This document shows, piece by piece, positions 8,181 through 17,116 of a DNA stretch of 64,000 nucleotides. Every line of letters starts with the position of its first letter. Position 1 is the first letter of the stretch. A model generated the notes under the pieces. The model saw only the letters and a program-made list of their open reading frames with translations, searched no databases and was not told where the DNA came from. This DNA is from Streptomyces sp. 8K308 (GTDB lineage Bacteria; Actinomycetota; Actinomycetes; Streptomycetales; Streptomycetaceae): contig NZ_SMKC01000001.1 of the NCBI RefSeq assembly GCF_004348315.1, positions 1 to 64,000 of the forward strand, written 5' to 3'. Position numbers and translations under genes: made by a program.

Positions 8181-9091
8181 CCGTTACCACCTCCCCCTCG
8201 CGCCCGGCCCGCTCCACTCGCGCCGGGACGCGCCTGCTCGCCGTGGTGTTCCTCGCCCCCACCGTGCTCGGCCTGCTGCTCTTCACGGTGCTGCCGATCA
8301 TCGGCTCGGTCGTGCTGAGCTTCTTCCACTGGGACGTCATCGACCCGCCCCGGTTCGCCGGCGCCGCCAACTACCGGGACGCGCTGACCGACGAGACCGT
8401 GCTCGTCTCCTTCACCAACACCCTGCTGTTCATGGTGCTGGCCGTGGCGTTGCAGATCGGCATCGCGCTCGCCCTGGCGCTGGCCCTGGACGGCCGCCTG
8501 CCCGGCTGGCTGCGGTCCGCCTTCCGCTCGGCGTTCTTCTTCCCGGTCGTGCTCTCCGCCGCCTCTGTGTCGGTGGTGATGAAGTACCTGTTCAACCAGG
8601 ACTTCGGGGTGGTGAACTGGGCCGTCGGCCGGCTCGGTCTCTCGCCCGTGCCCTGGCTGACCGACGAGTCCTGGGCGCTGGTGACGGTCGTCCTGGTGTA
8701 CGTGTGGCAGCAGTTCGGCTTCTCGCTGCTGCTGTTCGTCGGCGGGCTCAACAACATCCCGCGCGAGATCCACGAGGCCGCCTCGATGGACGGCGCGACC
8801 GGCTGGCGCAAACACCTGCGGATCACGCTGCCGCTGCTCTCCCCCACCCTGCTGGTCGCCTCGGTGGTCGGGATCATCAACGCGCTCCAGGTCTTCGAGC
8901 AGCCCTATGTGCTGACGGACGGCGGCCCGGGCGACGCCACCCGCACGGTGGTGATGGTGATCTACGAGAGCGCCTTCGAGCAGCTGCGGTTCGGCCGTGC
9001 CTCGGCCGTCGGCGTGCTGCTGTTCGCGCTGATCATGGCGGTGACCGCGCTCCAGTTCCGGCTCAGCCGGCGCTTCGTCCACTACCAGTGA
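8177..9091 (+). CDS. Sugar ABC transporter permease (MalF/UgpA type)
   Basis: A 304-residue inner-membrane permease with six predicted helices. The EAA loop that docks the ATPase is visible near residues 195-215 (EIHEAASMDGATGWRKH). GTG start overlapping the stop of the binding-protein gene by four bases. It pairs with the next permease to form the membrane channel of the fructan/sucrose transporter. Confidence 0.94.
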   Translation: MTVTTSPSRPARSTRAGTRLLAVVFLAPTVLGLLLFTVLPIIGSVVLSFFHWDVIDPPRFAGAANYRDALTDETVLVSFTNTLLFMVLAVALQIGIALALALALDGRLPGWLRSAFRSAFFFPVVLSAASVSVVMKYLFNQDFGVVNWAVGRLGLSPVPWLTDESWALVTVVLVYVWQQFGFSLLLFVGGLNNIPREIHEAASMDGATGWRKHLRITLPLLSPTLLVASVVGIINALQVFEQPYVLTDGGPGDATRTVVMVIYESAFEQLRFGRASAVGVLLFALIMAVTALQFRLSRRFVHYQ

Positions 9092-9107
9092 GCCGGAGGC
9101 CAAGGAC

Positions 9108-9944
9108 ATGACCACCCCGACAGCGCGCCTGCTGCCCCGCGCCGCGCGGATCGCCGGCCTGACCGTCGTCGCCCTGCTCACCATCGGCCCGGTGCTGTGG
9201 ACGGTCTCCACCTCGCTGCGCGCGCCCGCCGACTCCTTCGACCTGCCGCCACGCCTCGTTCCGGTCGACGCGACGACCGAGGCGTACCGCCAGGTCTTCG
9301 ACCAACTCGACGTCTGGCTGCTGGCCCTCAACAGCACGCTGGTGACCGGCCTGGTGGCCGGCGGCCAGATGCTCACCGCCGGGCTGGCGGGCTACGCCTT
9401 CGCGCGGCTCGAGTTCCGGTTCAAGCGGCTCCTGTTCGGCCTGGTGCTGGCCACCATGATGGTGCCGCTGCAGGTGACCATCGTGCCGGTGTTCCTGCTG
9501 CTGAAGGAGATGTCGCTGACCGACACCCTGCTGGGACTGATCATCCCCGCCTGGCCGACCGCGTTCGGCACCTTCCTGATGCGCCAGTACTTCCTCGGCA
9601 TGCCCAGGGATCTGGGCGAGGCGGCGCTGATCGACGGTGCCGGGCCGTGGCGGATCTTCCGCTCGGTCTACGCGCCGCTCGCCACGCCGGGTCTGGCCAT
9701 CGTCGGCGTGCTGGCGTTCAACTACCACTGGAACGAGTTCTTCCGGCCGTTGATCCTGGAGACCAGCGCGGAGAACTTCACCCTGCCCCTTGGCCTGGTC
9801 TCGCTCCAGGGCAACCTCGGGACGGGCAGCGTCTCGGTGGTGCTCGCCGGCGTCGTCCTCTCGATGATCCCCGCGCTGCTCGTCTTCGTCGTCGGCCAAC
9901 GCCCTCTCCGCGAGGGCATCACGTCCGCAGGAGTCAACAGGTGA
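9108..9944 (+). CDS. Sugar ABC transporter permease (MalG/UgpE type)
   Basis: A 278-residue permease of the CUT1 sugar class. Helices begin near residue 13 and the EAA loop DLGEAALIDGAGPWRIF is present near residues 170-185. A ribosome site (GGAGGCCAAGG) precedes the ATG, 16 bases after the previous gene. The stop TGA overlaps the GTG of the cytoplasmic GH32 gene, so transport and intracellular hydrolysis are made together. Confidence 0.94.
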   Translation: MTTPTARLLPRAARIAGLTVVALLTIGPVLWTVSTSLRAPADSFDLPPRLVPVDATTEAYRQVFDQLDVWLLALNSTLVTGLVAGGQMLTAGLAGYAFARLEFRFKRLLFGLVLATMMVPLQVTIVPVFLLLKEMSLTDTLLGLIIPAWPTAFGTFLMRQYFLGMPRDLGEAALIDGAGPWRIFRSVYAPLATPGLAIVGVLAFNYHWNEFFRPLILETSAENFTLPLGLVSLQGNLGTGSVSVVLAGVVLSMIPALLVFVVGQRPLREGITSAGVNR

Positions 9945-11371
9945 CCCCCCAGCACGACCCGCGCCTCCACGTCCGGCCCCGTTCCGGCTGGATCAACGAC
10001 CCCAACGGGCCCTTCCGCTGGCGCGGTCGGTACCACCTCTTCTACCAGTACAACCCGGCGGCGCCGGTACACGCCGACATCCACTGGGGGCACGCGAGCA
10101 GCGTCGACCTGGTCCGCTGGGAGCACCACCCGCCGGCCCTCGCCCCCACGCCGGGCGGCCCGGACGCCGCCGGCTGCTGGTCGGGCTGCGTGGTGGACGA
10201 CGGCGGCACGCCGACCGCCGTCTACACGGGTGTCGACGCGTCCCACGTCGGCCTCGGCACCATCTGCCTGGCCCGCGCCGCCGACCCCGCCGACGAGCTG
10301 CTGGCGGCCTGGACGCCCGTGCCGACCCCGGTGGTGGACGGCCCTCCTCCCGGCCTCGACGTGACCATGTTCCGCGACCCGTTCGTCTTCCTCCACGCCG
10401 GCCGCCGCTGGGCCCTGGTCGGCGCCGGCCACGGCGACGGCACGCCGTCGGTCCTCCTCTACGACGTGGACGACCTCACCCGCTGGCGCTTCGCCGGCGT
10501 GCTGCTCGACGGCCGGGACCCGCTGGCGGCCAAACTCTCCGGGCCAGGGGCGACCGGCTGGGAGTGCCCGCAGCTCTTCCGGGCCTCGGCGGACGAGGAC
10601 GGCGACTGGGTGCTGGTGCTCTCCCTCTGGGACGGCAGCCCGGTCTCGGTCGGCTACCTGACGGGCAGGTTGCGGGCCGCGGGCGACACCCTCACCTTCA
10701 GCCCCCGCGTCGGCGGCCCCCTGGACCACGGCCGCGACTGCTACGCCCCGGCCGTGCTCCAGGAAACCGACCGCGCGCTGCTGTGGGGCTGGTCCTGGGA
10801 GGCCAGACCCGAGCGGGCCGTGGCCGAGGCGGGCTGGGCCGGCGTCCTCACCCACCCCCGGGAGGTCTCCACCCACGAGGACGGCTCGCTCCGCGTCGCC
10901 CCGGCACCGGAGTTGACCGGGCTGCGGGCCGCCCTTCCCCTGGTCGCCGACCAGGGGCACGCGGAACTGCCGGGGGCCTACGAGATCGAGTTGGCGGCCT
11001 CCGGCGGCCCGGTCACCGTCGAGTTGTCGCACGACGCCGCCGGTGATCCGCTGCTGGCGGTGCACCTCGATCCCACGGCCGGCCGCGTCGTGCTCGACCG
11101 GTCGGCGCTCCCCCGGGAGGGCGACGGGGCCCGCGGCTCCGAGCACCCCGAGTCCGGCCCGGTCGAACTCCCCGTACCGCCGGGCACCCGGTGCACCGTC
11201 CGGATCCTCGCCGACGGCTCCCTGCTCGAGGTCTTCGCCGGCCGGCACGCGGTCGCGACCGAGCGCCTCTACCAACGCCCGGGCGACCGTGCGTCGTTGA
11301 CCGTCCGGGCCGCCACCCCCGGCGGGTACGCGCTGACCGCGTGGGAGTTGGCGCCTCCGCGTCGACGCTGA
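9941..11371 (+). CDS. Cytoplasmic GH32 beta-fructosidase (sucrose hydrolase-like)
   Basis: A 476-residue GH32 enzyme without a signal peptide, so it acts on imported sugar. Catalytic blocks: WINDPNG (nucleophile Asp) close to the N-terminus, FRDPFVF, and ECPQLF (acid/base). After about residue 330 comes a C-terminal beta-sandwich ending LTAWELAPP. GTG 9941 is chosen because AGGAG ends seven bases upstream and the family normally starts just before WINDPNG; the frame is open far upstream but is only a shadow of the permease gene. It is the last gene of the ABC operon and likely releases glucose or fructose from sucrose or short fructans. Confidence 0.93.
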   Translation: MTPQHDPRLHVRPRSGWINDPNGPFRWRGRYHLFYQYNPAAPVHADIHWGHASSVDLVRWEHHPPALAPTPGGPDAAGCWSGCVVDDGGTPTAVYTGVDASHVGLGTICLARAADPADELLAAWTPVPTPVVDGPPPGLDVTMFRDPFVFLHAGRRWALVGAGHGDGTPSVLLYDVDDLTRWRFAGVLLDGRDPLAAKLSGPGATGWECPQLFRASADEDGDWVLVLSLWDGSPVSVGYLTGRLRAAGDTLTFSPRVGGPLDHGRDCYAPAVLQETDRALLWGWSWEARPERAVAEAGWAGVLTHPREVSTHEDGSLRVAPAPELTGLRAALPLVADQGHAELPGAYEIELAASGGPVTVELSHDAAGDPLLAVHLDPTAGRVVLDRSALPREGDGARGSEHPESGPVELPVPPGTRCTVRILADGSLLEVFAGRHAVATERLYQRPGDRASLTVRAATPGGYALTAWELAPPRRR

Positions 11372-11384
11372 CCTCGCCGCCCGC

Positions 11385-12437
11385 TCAACGTCCCGGCGCG
11401 GGCCCCACCGACTCGCGTGCGATCAGCGGGCAAGGCAACTCCCGTACCTCCACCGGGGGTTGCTTGCCGGCCTCGATGGCGTCGAGGAGCGTGGCGGCGG
11501 CCAGCTCGCCCATCGCCGCGTGCGGCAGCGCCACCGTGGTCAGGGGCGGGGTCAGGAACTCCACCATGTGTTCCTGGTTGTCGAAGCCGACCACCGACAG
11601 GTCGCCGGGTACGTCGAGGCCGAGCCGGGCGGCGGCGTGCAGCACGCCGGCGGCGACGCGGTCGTTGTAGCAGCTGATGCCGGTCGGGCGATCGGCCGCC
11701 GCCCGGTCGCCCAGCAGCCGGGTGGCCGCCTGGTAGCCGCTGGAGATTTCACTGCCGGTCGGAAGGATCCGGTCCTGGCCCGCGGTGAGGCCGGCGGCGG
11801 ACAGAGCGTCGTGGAAGCCGCGGAGGCGGCCGGCGTAGGCGATGTCGTCCGGCATGCCGCCGACCAGGGCGAGTTCGCGGTGCCCGGCGCCGATCAGCGC
11901 CTCGGCGGCGGCCCGACCGCCGGCCCGCTCGGCGGGGATGACGGCGGGGAACCGGCCGTTCTCCGCGGTGCAGTTGGCCAGCACCGCGTGGGTCCGGTCG
12001 AGCCCGGCCGGGGGCCTCGCGACCCGGTGCGCGAGCGCCGCGTAGATGATGCCGTCGACGCGCCGGTCGAGGAGTTCGGCGACGGCGGCGTCCTCGCGCT
12101 CCGTGTCGCCGGCCGAGTCCACGGTGAGCACCAGGTGGCCGCGGTCCCAGGCGGTGCGCATGGCACCGCGCAGCAGCCGGCCGGCGAACGGCGCGGAGGC
12201 GATCTCGTCGGTGATGAGCCCGATGACGGAGGTGCGGCGGCGACGGAGGCCGCGCGCCACCGGGTCGGGCCGGTAGTTGAGCTTGGCGGCGGCGTCGAGG
12301 ATCCGCCGCTGGGTCTCGGCCGAGAGGTTGCCCTCGGCGCGGCCGTTGAAGACGAAGGAGACCGCCGTGTGCGAGACGCCGGCGAGCCGAGCCACGTCAC
12401 GCGAGGTGGGACGCCCACCGCCACCTCTGCCAGCCAC
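11385..12437 (-). CDS. LacI-family repressor of the fructan/sucrose locus
   Basis: A 350-residue LacI/GalR regulator. The DNA-binding head is at residues 10-60 (TSRDVARLAGVSHTAVSFVFNG, hinge LNYRPDPVARGLR), followed by a periplasmic-binding-like sensor (VIGLITDEIASAPFAGRLL, SVVGFDNQEH). GTG 12437 is chosen since AAGGACGAGG lies just upstream and the HTH begins ten residues later; the longer open frame is noise. It converges with the GH32 gene at 11371 and most likely controls the ABC-GH32 operon and the secreted GH32 through the CTAAC/GTTAG sites near 6.6-6.75 kb; a fructosyl sugar as inducer is inference. Confidence 0.9.
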   Translation of the reverse strand: MAGRGGGGRPTSRDVARLAGVSHTAVSFVFNGRAEGNLSAETQRRILDAAAKLNYRPDPVARGLRRRRTSVIGLITDEIASAPFAGRLLRGAMRTAWDRGHLVLTVDSAGDTEREDAAVAELLDRRVDGIIYAALAHRVARPPAGLDRTHAVLANCTAENGRFPAVIPAERAGGRAAAEALIGAGHRELALVGGMPDDIAYAGRLRGFHDALSAAGLTAGQDRILPTGSEISSGYQAATRLLGDRAAADRPTGISCYNDRVAAGVLHAAARLGLDVPGDLSVVGFDNQEHMVEFLTPPLTTVALPHAAMGELAAATLLDAIEAGKQPPVEVRELPCPLIARESVGPAPGR

Positions 12438-12644
12438 CGTCCTCGTCCTTTGCTCGGCACCGGGTGGCCATGCTAGCCGAGCGCGTCTAGCCGACGAGGC
12501 GGCGGCCTTCTGGCGGGGCGCGGCGCGCGATCCGTGCGGCGTGCGGGCGGTCACCGGGCCGGGCACCGGGCCGCCGGCGCCGGGGCCGCCAAACGGCGGC
12601 CCCCCGCCCTGTCGACCGGTCATCCGGCGTGTGATCATCGGCAC

Positions 12645-13322
12645 ATGTGTTCGATGAGGCCGCTGCGGCACGGCTACACCAACCAGACCGTCGGCGACGG
12701 GGCCGTCGTGGCGAAGACCTACGAGGGGCCGGACGCCGCGCTCAGGCTCGAGCGCGAGCGCACCCTGCTGACCCGCCTGCGCGGCCGGCTGCCGGTGCCG
12801 CCAATCCACGCGGCGGACGCCGGCACCCTCACGCTCGGCTTCCTGCCGGGCACCCCCGGGCAGGAGCTTCTGGACGCCGGCCACGCGCCGGCCGTGCTCG
12901 CGGCGTGCGGGCGGCTGCTGCGCCGCGTCCACGACACCCCGACCGGCGGCCTGGCGCTCGGCCCGTCCGATCCCGGCGTGGTGCTGGTGCACGGCGACTT
13001 CGGGCCCAACAACGTGCTGGTCGACCCGGAGTCGTGGGAGGTCACGGCCCTGGTCGACTGGGAGTTCGCCCACCTCGGGCGGCCGATCGAGGACCTGGCG
13101 TGGTGCGAGTGGCTGGTGCGCACGCACCACCCGGCGCGGGTGCCGGCCCTCGACCACTTCTTCGACGCCTACGGCGGCGACGTCCCGCCCTGGCCGGACC
13201 GACAGGCGGAGATGCTGGCCAGGTGCGAGGCGCTGGAACGGTTCTGCCACCGTTGGGAACCGGAAGGGCCGGGCGTCCGCCTGTGGCGCGAACGCACCGC
13301 GACGACGGCGAGCTGGCGATGA
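12645..13322 (+). CDS. Aminoglycoside phosphotransferase-like kinase
   Basis: A 225-residue protein of the APH/choline-kinase fold. The catalytic loop HGDFGPNNVLVD (Asp base and Asn) and the metal-binding VDWEFAHLG follow the family order at about residues 113-142. It is shorter than classic resistance kinases (about 260-300) because the N-terminal lobe is compact (VVAKTYEGP carries the probable ATP-lysine). Whether it acts on a drug or a metabolite cannot be read. No good ribosome site is seen; ATG 12654 is an alternative. It diverges from the LacI gene and its TGA overlaps the ATG of a truncated GNAT frame. Confidence 0.85.
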   Translation: MCSMRPLRHGYTNQTVGDGAVVAKTYEGPDAALRLERERTLLTRLRGRLPVPPIHAADAGTLTLGFLPGTPGQELLDAGHAPAVLAACGRLLRRVHDTPTGGLALGPSDPGVVLVHGDFGPNNVLVDPESWEVTALVDWEFAHLGRPIEDLAWCEWLVRTHHPARVPALDHFFDAYGGDVPPWPDRQAEMLARCEALERFCHRWEPEGPGVRLWRERTATTASWR

Positions 13323-13396
13323 CGCCCGCCACACTGGACCCCGGCCGACCGCGGCTCCGCGCCTTCTCCGAGGCCGACGCCGACTCCCTCAGCTGA
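13319..13396 (+). pseudogene. Truncated N-terminus of a GNAT acetyltransferase
   Basis: A 25-codon frame starts with ATG in the stop of the kinase gene (ATGA) and reads RPRLRAFSEADADSL, a typical opening of RimJ/RimL-like acetyltransferases. It then stops at once, and the convergent GPP34 gene occupies the following DNA. The rest of the acetyltransferase is missing, so this looks like a deletion stub left when the GPP34 segment was joined here. Confidence 0.6.
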
Positions 13397-14066
13397 CGGC
13401 CGTGACGACCGTCGTCGCCACCGTCACCGCGATGATCGCGGCCACCGCGTCCTCCGCGGCCTTGATGACGCGGCGGACGGCGGTCGCGGACCACTGGTCG
13501 TGGGAGATCCGGGCCATGGCCGCCTCGATCTCCCGTGGCTCGGCGTCCGGGAAGGCCAGTCGGTGCAGCTTCGCTCCGTGCAGGAGTGCCACGAGGGCCG
13601 CCGTGCGCTCGTCCGAGGTGGCGTCGTGGAGGACGACCGCTTCGAGCCGTCGCCGCACGTCGGCCTCCACCGAGCCATCGGCCTCCGGATAGCGGCGCAC
13701 GGGGAAGATGCCGAGCACCCGCTTCGTCTCCTCGCGGACCAGGCCCTTGTCGAGCAGGCCCCCGCTCGCCCCGGCCACGGCCTCCTTCCTCAGGCGCTGG
13801 ATCCAGTCCCTGGTGCTGCCCGGCCTCTCCCGGCCGGCGATCTCGGCGAGCGCGGCGTCGAGGGTGGGCTCGCCGAGCGGCGCCTGGGCAACGACGGTGA
13901 CCTGGTCGTCCGTCACGTCGACCCGGCCGGCCAGGGCCAGCTCCACGAGCGAGGCCGCGGAGATCGCCCAGGCCACCTTCTCCGACTCCTTCCCGGCCCC
14001 TGTCTCGTCGTCGAGCGAGAGCAGCAGCAACCGCTCGCCCAGCGTGGTCTCCACCGGTGGTTCCAT
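13389..14066 (-). CDS. GPP34 (GOLPH3-like) family protein
   Basis: A 225-residue protein of the GPP34/GOLPH3 fold, common in Streptomyces in many copies. Seen: LGERLLLLSLDDETG at the start, the central LVELALAGRVDV, DKGLVREE and the C-terminal hydrophobic helix AVAAIIAVTVATTVVTAV. Eukaryotic GOLPH3 binds phosphoinositides; the bacterial role is not established, though membrane association is likely. Its last eight bases overlap the GNAT stub on the other strand. The GNAT gene at 14092 lies 25 bases upstream on the same strand and may share a transcript. Confidence 0.88.
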   Translation of the reverse strand: MEPPVETTLGERLLLLSLDDETGAGKESEKVAWAISAASLVELALAGRVDVTDDQVTVVAQAPLGEPTLDAALAEIAGRERPGSTRDWIQRLRKEAVAGASGGLLDKGLVREETKRVLGIFPVRRYPEADGSVEADVRRRLEAVVLHDATSDERTAALVALLHGAKLHRLAFPDAEPREIEAAMARISHDQWSATAVRRVIKAAEDAVAAIIAVTVATTVVTAVS

Positions 14067-14091
14067 CCCCGTGTCCTCTCTCTCCCGCCCG

Positions 14092-14580
14092 TCAGGCGAG
14101 TTCCTTCCGCATCAGTGTGCACACGGTCTCGTAGCGCCGCACCGACCCGTCCGGGGCCAGCTCGTCCCAGCCGTCGGGCTCGCTGCCGTACGCGACGTAG
14201 CCGAGCCTCTCGTACAACGCGCGGGCCCGCGGGTTGTTCTCCTCCACGCTCAACTCGGCGCGGGCGACCCGTCGTTCCCTGATCCGGGCCTCGGCGGCCC
14301 GGATCAGCAGGGTGCCGAGACCGCACGAGCGCAGCGCCGGGTGCACGGCCAGCTGGAACAGCACGCCGCAGGCTTCGCGGGCACGGTGGTCGACGCCGCC
14401 GATCGCCACGGGGAGCCCGGAGGGCGGGCAGACCGCCAGGTAGTCCACCTCGCCGAGCTCCGCCCGGCGCAACTCACGTGCCACGAACCCCAGATGGAGC
14501 TCGGACCCGGACCAGCCGCACCAGGCCAGGTCGGCGTCCCGCAGATCGCGAACTGAGAGCGGCAGCACCACGCTGTCCAC
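14092..14580 (-). CDS. GNAT N-acetyltransferase
   Basis: A 162-residue GCN5-type acetyltransferase. Motif A with the acetyl-CoA loop is visible as FQLAVHPALRSCGLGTLLIRAAE, and motif B as NNPRARALYERLGY. The start is set at GTG 14580 because a perfect GGAGGTGA Shine-Dalgarno (14593-14586) sits five bases before it; the more distal GTG at 14589 lies inside that site. Substrate unknown. It is followed after 25 bases by the GPP34 gene. Confidence 0.88.
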   Translation of the reverse strand: MDSVVLPLSVRDLRDADLAWCGWSGSELHLGFVARELRRAELGEVDYLAVCPPSGLPVAIGGVDHRAREACGVLFQLAVHPALRSCGLGTLLIRAAEARIRERRVARAELSVEENNPRARALYERLGYVAYGSEPDGWDELAPDGSVRRYETVCTLMRKELA

Positions 14581-14639
14581 CGGCGTCACCTCCGGCTCGC
14601 CAGCATGGGCCCAGGTTGCCCCGACGGCAAACCGTTTCG

Positions 14640-15884
14640 CTACACGGCGGCCTGCGGGCAGGTGGCGGCGTGCCGGGCGGTCTGCCGGGCGCGCAGGCGT
14701 TGGGCGGTGAGGGCGAGGACGCTGAGGGCAGCGACGGTGAGCCCGTAGGCGAGCGCCGTCGGCCGCAGCCCGGCGGACGTGGCGGCGAAGCCGGCGATCA
14801 CGGCCGGGAGGCTGAACGCCAGGTAGGCGATGACGAAGACGACCGCGAACAGCTCACCGCGTTCCGCCGGTGCGGCCAGCCGGGCCAGGGTGCCGAAGCA
14901 GGACAGGCCGGCGCCGCCGAAGCCGACACCGGCCACGACGGTGCCGATCGCGGCCAGGGCGACGGTGTCGGTCTCGATCCCGATCAGGGAGACGGCCGTT
15001 CCGCCGGCGAGCAGGGCCGCCGAGGCGTCGAGCAGCCGGGCGGTCGACCGGCCGCGCAGCAGCAGCGCGGCGGCGGCACCGGTGCCGCACAGCAGCGTGA
15101 CGACGAGGCCGCCGATCAGATGGCTGCGCAGGCCGAGCAGGCCGACGGCGACGGAGGGGCCGAGGGAGAGGTAGAGGCCGGCCAGCGCCCAGCTGGCGAT
15201 CAGGATCGGCAGCAGGGTGTAGAGGTCGGGGCGGATGGCGTGGGGCACGCCGAGGCGGGGGGCGAGCGAGCGCAGGGCGCCCGGGCGGCGGGCCGAGGTC
15301 TCGGGGAGGAACAGCAGCACGGCGGCCGAGAGCGCCATGCCGACCAGCAGCAGGGCGTAGACGAGGCGGGTGGGCGCCGGCGCGTACTCGACCAGGGCGC
15401 CGGTGCCGAGGGCGCCGACGGCGAGGCCGGTGAGCGGGATGACGCTGCTCAGCGTGCCGGCCCGGCCGGGCGCGTGGGGCGGGTCGAGGTCGACGAGGGC
15501 GGCCCCGAGCGTGGTCATCGCGGCCCCGGTGGCGATGCCCTGCAGCAGCCGCGCCAGGAGCAGCACGGAGACGTGGTCCGCGGCGAGGAAGAGGCCGAGC
15601 GACGCGGCCTCGAGCGCGATGGCGCCGGCGATGACGGGGCGGCGGCCGACGTGGTCGGAGAGGGCGCCGACCACGAGCAGCGTCGTGAGCATGCCGATGA
15701 CGTAGACGGCGAAGACGACGGTGAGCGTGGCGGCGGAGAAGCCCCATGCCTCCTGGTACACGACGTAGAGCGGCGAGGGGGCGCTGGAGGCCGCGGTGAA
15801 GAGGACGAAGATCGCGGCCACCGCGGCGAAGGCCGCCGTGCCTGTCCTGGGCGACGTCGTGGGGCGCTGGGATATTTCGGGCAT
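14640..15884 (-). CDS. MFS efflux transporter controlled by the adjacent TetR
   Basis: A 414-residue major facilitator with about 12 predicted helices. The loop 2-3 signature GALSDHVGRRPVIAG is clear, as is the SAPSPLYVVYQE opening of a sugar/drug-efflux-like subgroup. ATG 15884 has GGGAG upstream. The gene diverges from a TetR-family gene, and the 79 bases between hold a long inverted repeat carrying two operator-like dyads, so expression is probably released when TetR binds the exported compound. The cargo is unknown. Confidence 0.9.
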   Translation of the reverse strand: MPEISQRPTTSPRTGTAAFAAVAAIFVLFTAASSAPSPLYVVYQEAWGFSAATLTVVFAVYVIGMLTTLLVVGALSDHVGRRPVIAGAIALEAASLGLFLAADHVSVLLLARLLQGIATGAAMTTLGAALVDLDPPHAPGRAGTLSSVIPLTGLAVGALGTGALVEYAPAPTRLVYALLLVGMALSAAVLLFLPETSARRPGALRSLAPRLGVPHAIRPDLYTLLPILIASWALAGLYLSLGPSVAVGLLGLRSHLIGGLVVTLLCGTGAAAALLLRGRSTARLLDASAALLAGGTAVSLIGIETDTVALAAIGTVVAGVGFGGAGLSCFGTLARLAAPAERGELFAVVFVIAYLAFSLPAVIAGFAATSAGLRPTALAYGLTVAALSVLALTAQRLRARQTARHAATCPQAAV

Positions 15885-15893
15885 GCGAGCTCC

Positions 15894-15956
15894 CTATTGC
15901 AGTGATCGCTGCGTTTGCCCGGAGCGTAGCAGCAAACGCAGCGATCGATGCAATAG
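15894..15956. promoter_or_regulatory. Double TetR operator between MFS and tetR genes
   Basis: Two 25-base arms (15894-15918 and 15932-15956) form an inverted repeat with 23 of 25 bases matching, around a 13-base centre; the inner 15 bases of each arm match perfectly. Each arm also contains its own dyad of the form GCAnnGATCnnTGC, at 15899-15912 and 15938-15951, 39 bases apart. This fits two TetR dimers covering both divergent promoters. Confidence 0.8.
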
Positions 15957-15963
15957 TGGGGGT

Positions 15964-16530
15964 GTGGAGACGAACAGCAGCACCGGCAACGCCACGCGCG
16001 CCCGGCCGGGCGGCCGGTCCGCCCGGGTGCGGTACGCCGTGCACCGCGCCGTGACCGAGCTCCTGGCCGAGGACGCCGCCGAGTCGCTCACCATCCCGGT
16101 CATCGCGGCCCGGGCCGGCGTGCACGCCACGACCGTCTACCGGCGGTGGGGGTCCGTCCCCGAGCTGTTGGCCGACATCGCGAGCAGCCGGTTCAGCGGC
16201 GACGTGGTGGTGCCGGACACCGGCTCGCTGCCCGGCGACCTCGAGCGGTGGGTCGAGCAGGTCGCGACCGACCTGGCCGACCCCGACGTGCTCAAGCTGA
16301 TGCGCGCCGCGGTCGGCACGGGCGCGCTGGGCTCCAACGCGTGCGTGGCGGACCGGCACGCCCAGCTCGCCGCGATCCTCGACCGCGAACGGAGCCGCGG
16401 CGGCGACCCACCGGACGTGGAACGCACCGCCGACCTCCTGCTCGGCCCGCTCTACTACCGCGCCGTCTTCATCGACCTCCCGGCCGGCCCCGACTGGGCC
16501 CGCACCCTGGTGGCGGGCCTGCTCGGCTAG
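15964..16530 (+). CDS. TetR-family repressor of the MFS gene
   Basis: A 188-residue TetR-type regulator. The helix-turn-helix is at about residues 38-62 (TIPVIAARAGVHATTVYRRWGS), followed by a helical ligand domain with a TetR C-terminal pattern (LADPDVLKLMRAAVGTG, ADLLLGPLYYRAVF). The GTG at 15964 is preceded by a G-run ribosome site and lies only eight bases after the second operator arm, so the gene is probably autoregulated. The divergent MFS gene is its obvious target. Confidence 0.9.
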   Translation: METNSSTGNATRARPGGRSARVRYAVHRAVTELLAEDAAESLTIPVIAARAGVHATTVYRRWGSVPELLADIASSRFSGDVVVPDTGSLPGDLERWVEQVATDLADPDVLKLMRAAVGTGALGSNACVADRHAQLAAILDRERSRGGDPPDVERTADLLLGPLYYRAVFIDLPAGPDWARTLVAGLLG

Positions 16531-16579
16531 GCCGTTCCCATCGAGGGCCCGGAGGGGCGCCTACATCCCAAACGAGTGC

Positions 16580-16984
16580 CTAGTTGACGATGATGTAGTT
16601 CAGCCGGACGTTGAGGTCCTTGTCCCACTCGACGTTCCCGCGCACGATGATGCGGCCGTCGCCGTGCGGCGCCACGTTGTAGACCTGGAGCCGGGCGTTG
16701 CCGATGAACGGCACGCCATCCGCATTGAGCTCGCAGATCGAGACCGCGACCTGACTGAACGCGTTGACCTGCGAGGTCGGCAGCGTCTCGGTGTGCAGGA
16801 ACTCCCCGCTCCAACGGAAGTCGGCGAAGTGCCAGAACGTGCTGGTCGGGATCCCGGAGCGCACCACCTTGCCCGTGTCCTTGCTACTGCGACTCAGCGC
16901 CTCCGGAACGAAATTGGCCGTGGGCATGCCGGACGTGCCGGCCAGCTGGTCGATGGTCTCCTCGTGCCTGCTTGTCATCGTCAT
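16580..16984 (-). CDS. Hypothetical protein, soluble beta-rich
   Basis: A 134-residue protein that I do not recognise. No signal peptide or membrane helix is visible. The C-terminal half is rich in beta-prone stretches (NARLQVYNVAPHGDGRIIVRGNVEW, ending LNVRLNYIIVN), suggesting a small beta-sandwich or jelly-roll. A GAGGG site precedes the ATG at 16984. GC is a little lower than in neighbours. It stands alone between the TetR gene (convergent) and a serine hydrolase on the same strand, 132 bases upstream. Confidence 0.72.
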   Translation of the reverse strand: MTMTSRHEETIDQLAGTSGMPTANFVPEALSRSSKDTGKVVRSGIPTSTFWHFADFRWSGEFLHTETLPTSQVNAFSQVAVSICELNADGVPFIGNARLQVYNVAPHGDGRIIVRGNVEWDKDLNVRLNYIIVN

Positions 16985-17116
16985 GGCGCCCTCATCTCAT
17001 CGCAGTCGCGAACGTTGCTTTCAGCGTGCCACCGGGGCAGTGACCTCACCACTCGGCGGCGACACGGCTCGGGCCACGCGGCGGCGGCCCAGGCCGCCGC
17101 GTTGACCAAATGAGCG

